A stretch of DNA of 64,000 nt from Strongylocentrotus droebachiensis (Eukaryota > Echinodermata > Echinoidea > Camarodonta > Strongylocentrotidae): NCBI GenBank assembly GCA_035222895.1, contig JAVYIG010000111.1:468501-532500 (forward strand), written 5' to 3'. The notes below the pieces were generated by a model. That model worked only from the letters and a program-made list of their open reading frames with translations, was not told the DNA's origin and made no database searches. Below, in pieces: positions 60,151-64,000 of the stretch. Within the stretch, counting starts at the first letter, position 1. Each line of letters opens with the position of its first letter. The translations under genes and the position numbers were made by a program.

Positions 60151-62930
60151 TACTTTTCCCTTCTTTCTCTCTCTCTCTTATTTTTTTTTTTGGCGGGGGA
60201 GGGAGGCAAGAGCCCTTCGCCCCCGTTTACCTCTTTTCTTCTTATTCTTCTTCCTCTTCTTTCTTTCTTTTTATTCTCCTTCCCTTTCCCTTCTCTCTCT
60301 CTCTCTTATTTATTTTTTTGGCGGGGGGAATGCAAGAGCCCTACGCTCCCGTTTCCCTCTTTTCTTCTCATTCTTCTTCCTCTTCTTTCTTTCTTTTTAT
60401 TCTCCTTCCCTTTCCCTTCTCTCTCTCTCTCTCTCTCTCTTATTTATTTTTTGGCTGGGGGGATGCAAGAGCCCATCGCTCCCGTTTCCCTCCTTTCTTC
60501 TTTTTTTTCTTCCTCTTCTTTCTTTCATTTTATTCTCTTTCCCTTTCCCTTCTTTCTCTCTCTCTTATTTATTTTTTGGCGGGGGGGGGGGGGAGGCAAG
60601 AGCCATTTGCCCACGTTTCCCTCTTTTCTTCTTATTCTTCTTCCTTTTCCTTCTTTCCTTTTATATTCTCTTTCCCTTTCCCTTTCCCTTCTCTCTCTCT
60701 CTCTCTCTCTCACTTATTTATTTTTGGCGGGGGGAGGCACGACCCCTTCGCCCCCCACCCGTTTCCCTCTTTTCTTCTTATTCTTCATCCTCTTCTTTCT
60801 TTCCTTTTATATTCTCTTTCCCTTTCCCATCTCTCTCTCTCTCTCTCTCTCTCTGATTTTTTGATTTTTTTTTTTTTTGGCGGGGGGGGGGGGGGGGAGA
60901 CAAGAGCCCTTCGCCCCAGTTTCCCTCTTTTCTTCTTATTTGTCTTCCTCTTCTTTCTTTCCTTTTATATTTTCTTTCCCTTTCCCTTCTCTCTCTCTCT
61001 CTCATATTTTTTTTTTTTGGCGGGGAGGGGGAAGAGGCAAGACCCCTTCGCCCCAACCCGTTTTCCTCTTTTCTGTTTATTCTTCTTCCTCTTCTTTCTT
61101 TCCTTTTATATTCTCTTTACTTTTCCCTTCTCTCTCTCTCTCTCTTATTTATTTTTTGGCGGGGGAGGGAGGCAAGAGCCCTTCGCCTCCGTTTACCTCT
61201 TTTCTTCTTATTCTTCTTCCTCTTGTTTCTTTCCTTTTATATTCTATTTCCCTTTCCCTCTTCCTTCTCTCTCTCTCTCTTATTTATTTTTTGGCGGGGG
61301 GAGGCACGACCCCTTCGCCCCCCACCCGTTTCCCTCTTTTCTTCTCATTCTTCTTCCTCTTCTTTCTTTCCTTTTATATTCTCTTTCCCTTTCCCATCTC
61401 TCTCTCTCTCTCTCTCTGATTTTTTTTTTCTTTTTTGGCGGGGGGGGGGAGGCAAGAGCCCTTCGCCCCAGTTTCCCTCTTTCTTCTTATTCGTCTTCCT
61501 CTTCTTTCTTTCCTTTTATATTCTCTTTCCCTTTCCCTTCACTCTCTCTCTCTCATATTTTTTTTTTGGCGGGGAGGGGGAAGAGGCAAGACCCCTTCGC
61601 CCCAACCCGTTTTCCTCTTTTCTTTTTATTCTTCTTCCTCTTCTTTCTTTCCTTTTATATTCCCTTTCCCTTTCCCTTTTTTCTCTCTCTCTTATTTATA
61701 TTTTGGCGGGGGGGAGGAGGCAAGAGCCCTTCGCCCCCCATCCGTTTCCCTCTTTTCTTCTTATTCTTCTTCCTCTTCTTTCTTTCCCGTTATATGCTCT
61801 TTCCCTTTCCCTTCTTTCTCTCTCTCTCTTATTTATTTTTTTAGCGGAGGGGGGGGAGGCAAGAGCCCTTCGCCCCCGTTTCCCTCTCTTCTTCTTATTC
61901 TTCTTCCTCTTCTTTCTTTCTTTTTATATTCTCTTTCCCTTTCCCTTCTCTCTCTCTCTCTCTTATTTTTTTGTTGGCGGGGGGGGGAGGCAAGAGCCCT
62001 TCGTCCCCGTTTCCCTCTTTTATTCTTATTCTTCTTCCTCTTGTTTCTTTCCTTTTATATTCTATTTCCCTTTCCCTCTTCCTTCTCTCTCTCTCTCCCT
62101 CTCTCTCTTATTTTTTTTGTTGGCGGGGGGGGGGAGGAGGCATGAGCCCTTCGCCCCCGTTTCCCTCTTTTCTTCTAATTCTTCTTCCTCTTCTTTCTTT
62201 CCTTTTATATTCTCTTTACTTTTCCCTTCTTTCTCTCTCTCTCTTATTTTTTTTTTTGGCGGGGGAGGGAGGCAAGAGCCCTTCGCCCCCGTTTACCTCT
62301 TTTCTTCTTATTCTTCTTCCTCTTCTTTCTTTCTTTTTATTCTCCTTCCCTTTCCCTTCTCTCTCTCTCTCTTATTTATTTTTTTGGCGGGGGGAATGCA
62401 AGAGCCCTACGCTCCCGTTTCCCTCTTTTCTTCTCATTCTTCTTCCTCTTCTTTCTTTCTTTTTATTCTCCTTCCCTTTCCCTTCTCTCTCTCTCTCTCT
62501 CTCTCTTATTTATTTTTTGGCTGGGGGGATGCAAGAGCCCATCGCTCCCGTTTCCCTCCTTTCTTCTTTTTTTTCTTCCTCTTCTTTCTTTCATTTTATT
62601 CTCTTTCCCTTTCCCTTCTTTCTCTCTCTCTTATTTATTTTTTGGCGGGGGGGGGGGGGAGGCAAGAGCCATTTGCCCACGTTTCCCTCTTTTCTTCTTA
62701 TTCTTCTTCCTTTTCCTTCTTTCCTTTTATATTCTCTTTCCCTTTCCCTTTCCCTTCTCTCTCTCTCTCTCTCTCTCACTTATTTATTTTTGGCGGGGGG
62801 AGGCACGACCCCTTCGCCCCCCACCCGTTTCCCTCTTTTCTTCTTATTCTTCATCCTCTTCTTTCTTTCCTTTTATATTCTCTTTCCCTTTCCCATCTCT
62901 CTCTCTCTCTCTCTCTCTCTGATTTTTTGA
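58800..62930. repeat. Higher-order repeat of the satellite, offset about 2.065 kb
   Basis: CCCGTTATATGC at 59721 and 61786 and the GATTTTTTGA block near 60855 and 62920 are both 2,065 bp apart. TATTTGTCTTCC, which replaces the usual TATTCGTCTTCC, is shared only by these two copies (near 60938 and 63002). This makes them the youngest duplication in the window. Confidence 0.75.
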
Positions 62931-64000
62931 TTTTTTTTTTTTTTGGCGGGGGGGGGGGGGGAGACAAGAGCCCTTCGCCCCAGTTTCCCTCTTTTCTTCT
63001 TATTTGTCTTCCTCTTCTTTCTTTCCTTTTATATTTTCTTTCCCTTTCCCTTCTCTCTCTCTCTCTCATATTTTTTTTTTTTGGCGGGGAGGGGGAAGAG
63101 GCAAGACCCCTTCGCCCCAACCCGTTTTCCTCTTTTCTGTTTATTCTTCTTCCTCTTCTTTCTTTCCTTTTATATTCTCTTTACTTTTCCCTTCTCTCTC
63201 TCTCTCTCTTATTTATTTTTTGGCGGGGGAGGGAGGCAAGAGCCCTTCGCCTCCGTTTACCTCTTTTCTTCTTATTCTTCTTCCTCTTGTTTCTTTCCTT
63301 TTATATTCTATTTCCCTTTCCCTCTTCCTTCTCTCTCTCTCTCACACTCTCTTCTAATTCTTCTTCCTCTTCTTTCTGTCTTTTTATATTCTCTTTCCCT
63401 TTCCCTTCTCTCTCTCTCACTCTATCTTATTTATTTTTTGGCGGGGGAGGGAGGCAAGAGCCCTTCGCCTCCGTTTACCTCTTTTCTTCTTATTCTTCTT
63501 CCTCTTCTTTCTTTCCTTTTATATTCTCTTTCCCTTTCCCATCTCTCTCTCTCTCTCTCTCTGATTTTTTTTTTTTTTTTTTGGCGGGGGGGGGGGGGAG
63601 GCAAGAGCCCTTCGCCCCAGTTTCCCTCTTTTCTTCTTATTCGTCTTCCTCTTCTTTCTTTCCTTTTATATTCTCTTTCCCTTTCCCTTCTCTCTCTCTC
63701 TCTCATATTTTTTTTTTGGCGGGGGGGGGGGGAAGAGGCAAGACCCCTTCGCCCCAACCCGTTTTCCTCTTTTCTTTTTATTCTTCTTCCTCTTCTTTCT
63801 TTCCTTTTATATTCTCTTTACTTTTCCCTTCTCTCTCTCTCTCTCTTATTTATTTTTTGGCGGGGGAGGGAGGCAAGAGCCCTTCGCCTCCGTTTACCTC
63901 TTTTCTTCTTATTCTTCTTTCTCTTGTTTCTTTCCTTTTATATTCTATTTCCCTTTCCCTCTTCCTTCTCTCTCTCTCTCTCACTCTCTCTTATTTTTTT

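Larger units (their letters stand above)
40413..64000. repeat. Pyrimidine-strand satellite, about 115-150-bp unit, roughly 180 copies
   Basis: Each unit has the same order on the plus strand: GAGCCCTTCGCCCCCGTTTCC, a run of CTT and TCTT words, CCTTTTATATTCTC, CCCTTTCCC, a (CT)n stretch, TTATTTATTTT, then GGC and a G-run of about 5 to 17 bases, and GAGGCAA leading to the next unit. Unit lengths vary through the (CT)n, T-run and G-run lengths and small indels. Measured neighbours near the left end are 114 to 145 bp apart; copy number is an estimate from a mean near 130 bp. The minus strand is correspondingly G and A rich. No gene, RNA gene or transposon is visible within it, and it runs off the right edge. 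Long open frames here are not genes. Confidence 0.95.

Noticed and set aside
1-64000. Mobile element, LTR or terminal inverted repeats as the source of either array
   Set aside because: No transposase or reverse transcriptase frame, no terminal repeats and no target-site duplications were seen.
40413-64000. Telomeric or rRNA-spacer repeat
   Set aside because: The unit contains no telomere hexamer array and no recognisable rRNA, tRNA or 5S sequence.

Overview
The window holds two tandem-repeat arrays joined end to end, with no ordinary single-copy gene. It looks like metazoan nuclear DNA. The only protein domain that can be recognised is a calcium-binding EGF-like module carried on a single 111-bp exon with phase-1 introns on both sides, which is the exon layout of animal extracellular and Notch/fibrillin/fibropellin-type proteins. 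A marine invertebrate is a reasonable guess, but the species cannot be read from the sequence.

Region 1 (1..40412, continuing off the left edge) is a head-to-tail array of a 531-bp unit, 76 exon copies in all. On the minus strand each unit has a 3' splice acceptor, a 37-codon cbEGF exon and a GTAAGC donor. The exon length is a multiple of three and both introns are phase 1, so any number of copies can be spliced together in frame. The 76 copies would give 2,812 residues of near-identical EGF rod. The exon is almost invariant by eye: one silent site and one Ile/Val site. The spacer has many more variants. These variants show nested higher-order repeats: 18 units (9,572 bp) and 13 units (6,903 bp), plus shorter 3- and 5-unit ones. 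The spacer also has a second protein-like open frame of 42 codons on the same strand.

Region 2 (40413..64000, continuing off the right edge) is an unrelated satellite with a unit of about 115-150 bp. Its plus strand is almost all C and T, with one G-run per unit. It is built from nested blocks with offsets of about 3.75, 5.53 and 2.06 kb. Its very long open frames (up to 1,255 codons) are a by-product of a sequence poor in stop codons, and I do not call them as genes.

If the EGF array is transcribed, it reads right to left. Its first exons would then lie beyond at least 23.6 kb of purine-strand satellite, unless a promoter sits at or near the boundary. The main open question is whether the array is a working giant EGF gene, an amplified exon turned satellite, or partly an assembly product.
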